A stretch of DNA of 13,968 nt from CAYVUM01 sp964619055 (GTDB taxonomy: Bacteria; Pseudomonadota; Alphaproteobacteria; Rhodospirillales; Defluviicoccaceae). A program made the translations under genes and the position numbers. The notes below the pieces were generated by a model. The model ran no database searches, had not been told where the DNA came from, and worked only from the letters and a program-made list of their open reading frames with translations. Below, one piece after another: positions 13,925-13,968 of the stretch. The stretch spans positions 1 to 13,968 of the forward strand of contig CAZUDB010000069.1 of the NCBI GenBank assembly GCA_964619055.1, written 5' to 3'. Numbering within the stretch: the stretch's first letter is position 1; the number at the start of each line of letters is the position of its first letter.

Positions 13925-13966
13925 TTTGGAACAGTTCCAAAGTGTTTCACGTGAAACACTTTGGAA
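13925..13966. repeat. Extended palindrome array around parS
   Basis: The parS core is the centre of a perfect 32-bp palindrome (13935-13966) whose outer arms read TTCCAAAG and CTTTGGAA. The left arm is shared with a second inverted repeat, TTTGGAAC-A-GTTCCAAA (13925-13941). Three copies of the TTTGGAA half-site therefore surround the site. As RNA it could also fold into a long hairpin after tyrS, but no T-run is visible before the window ends. Confidence 0.85.
13943..13958. promoter_or_regulatory. parS: parS centromere-like site (ParB binding)
   Basis: TGTTTCACGTGAAACA is a perfect 16-bp palindrome identical to the widely conserved bacterial parS consensus bound by ParB for chromosome segregation. 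It lies between genes, just after tyrS. Chromosomal parS sites usually cluster near the replication origin and parAB, so the origin region may not be far, but nothing else here shows this. Confidence 0.9.
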
Positions 13967-13968
13967 TG

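Noticed and set aside
12916..13959. A 347-codon minus-strand frame opposite tyrS starting MFHVKH
   Set aside because: The start lies in the parS palindrome, which by chance encodes FHVKH, and the body is the complement of TyrRS.

Overview
The window looks like chromosomal DNA of a GC-rich alphaproteobacterium, probably Rhodospirillales-like. This is inferred from the high-GC codon use, the ISC-type ferredoxin and IscR, the alphaproteobacterial form of MnmA, the divergent anmK/tyrS pair, and a consensus chromosomal parS site at the right edge. No species can be named from sequence alone.

Layout, left to right. (1) Positions 1-700, minus strand: an AT-rich, cysteine-rich pentapeptide-repeat protein that runs off the left edge. 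Its composition is unlike everything else here, which suggests horizontal acquisition. (2) 738-1859, minus: a SAM-dependent methyltransferase. (3) 1860-2265: a gene-free interval with a strong plus-strand intrinsic terminator and a possible structured small RNA before it. (4) 2266-2700, plus: arsenate reductase ArsC. (5) 2734-10504, all minus strand: a sulfur and Fe-S cluster. In transcription order it holds cysE, iscR, a NifS-like cysteine desulfurase, iscS, 2Fe-2S ferredoxin, tenA, an outer-membrane beta-barrel protein, mnmA and a TauE/SafE-type exporter. Several joints overlap (nifS/iscS by ATGA, tenA/barrel by 14 bases, barrel/mnmA by 11 bases), and mnmA and the exporter share one frame across a stop codon. 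(6) 10735-11382, plus: an alpha/beta hydrolase divergent from cysE. (7) 11408-12604 minus anmK and 12649-13902 plus tyrS, divergent. (8) 13925-13966: parS inside a larger perfect palindrome.

How the genes fit together. CysE makes O-acetylserine for cysteine. Two PLP cysteine desulfurases take sulfur from cysteine. IscR probably senses Fe-S status, and ferredoxin supplies electrons. MnmA uses IscS sulfur to thiolate tRNA wobble uridine. TenA salvages the pyrimidine half of thiamine, a sulfur-containing cofactor. The TauE/SafE exporter may remove sulfite or a related sulfur anion. The locus has no iscU, iscA, hscB or hscA, and the IscS here lacks the C-terminal tail that E. coli IscS uses to contact IscU. 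The locus may therefore serve mainly tRNA and cofactor sulfur transfer rather than classical scaffold-based cluster assembly.

The most notable items are this scaffold-less isc locus, the extended parS palindrome, the foreign-looking pentapeptide protein, the terminator that ends no visible gene, and a 16-base tandem repeat in the iscR leader. No tRNA, rRNA, CRISPR array, insertion sequence or phage gene was recognised.
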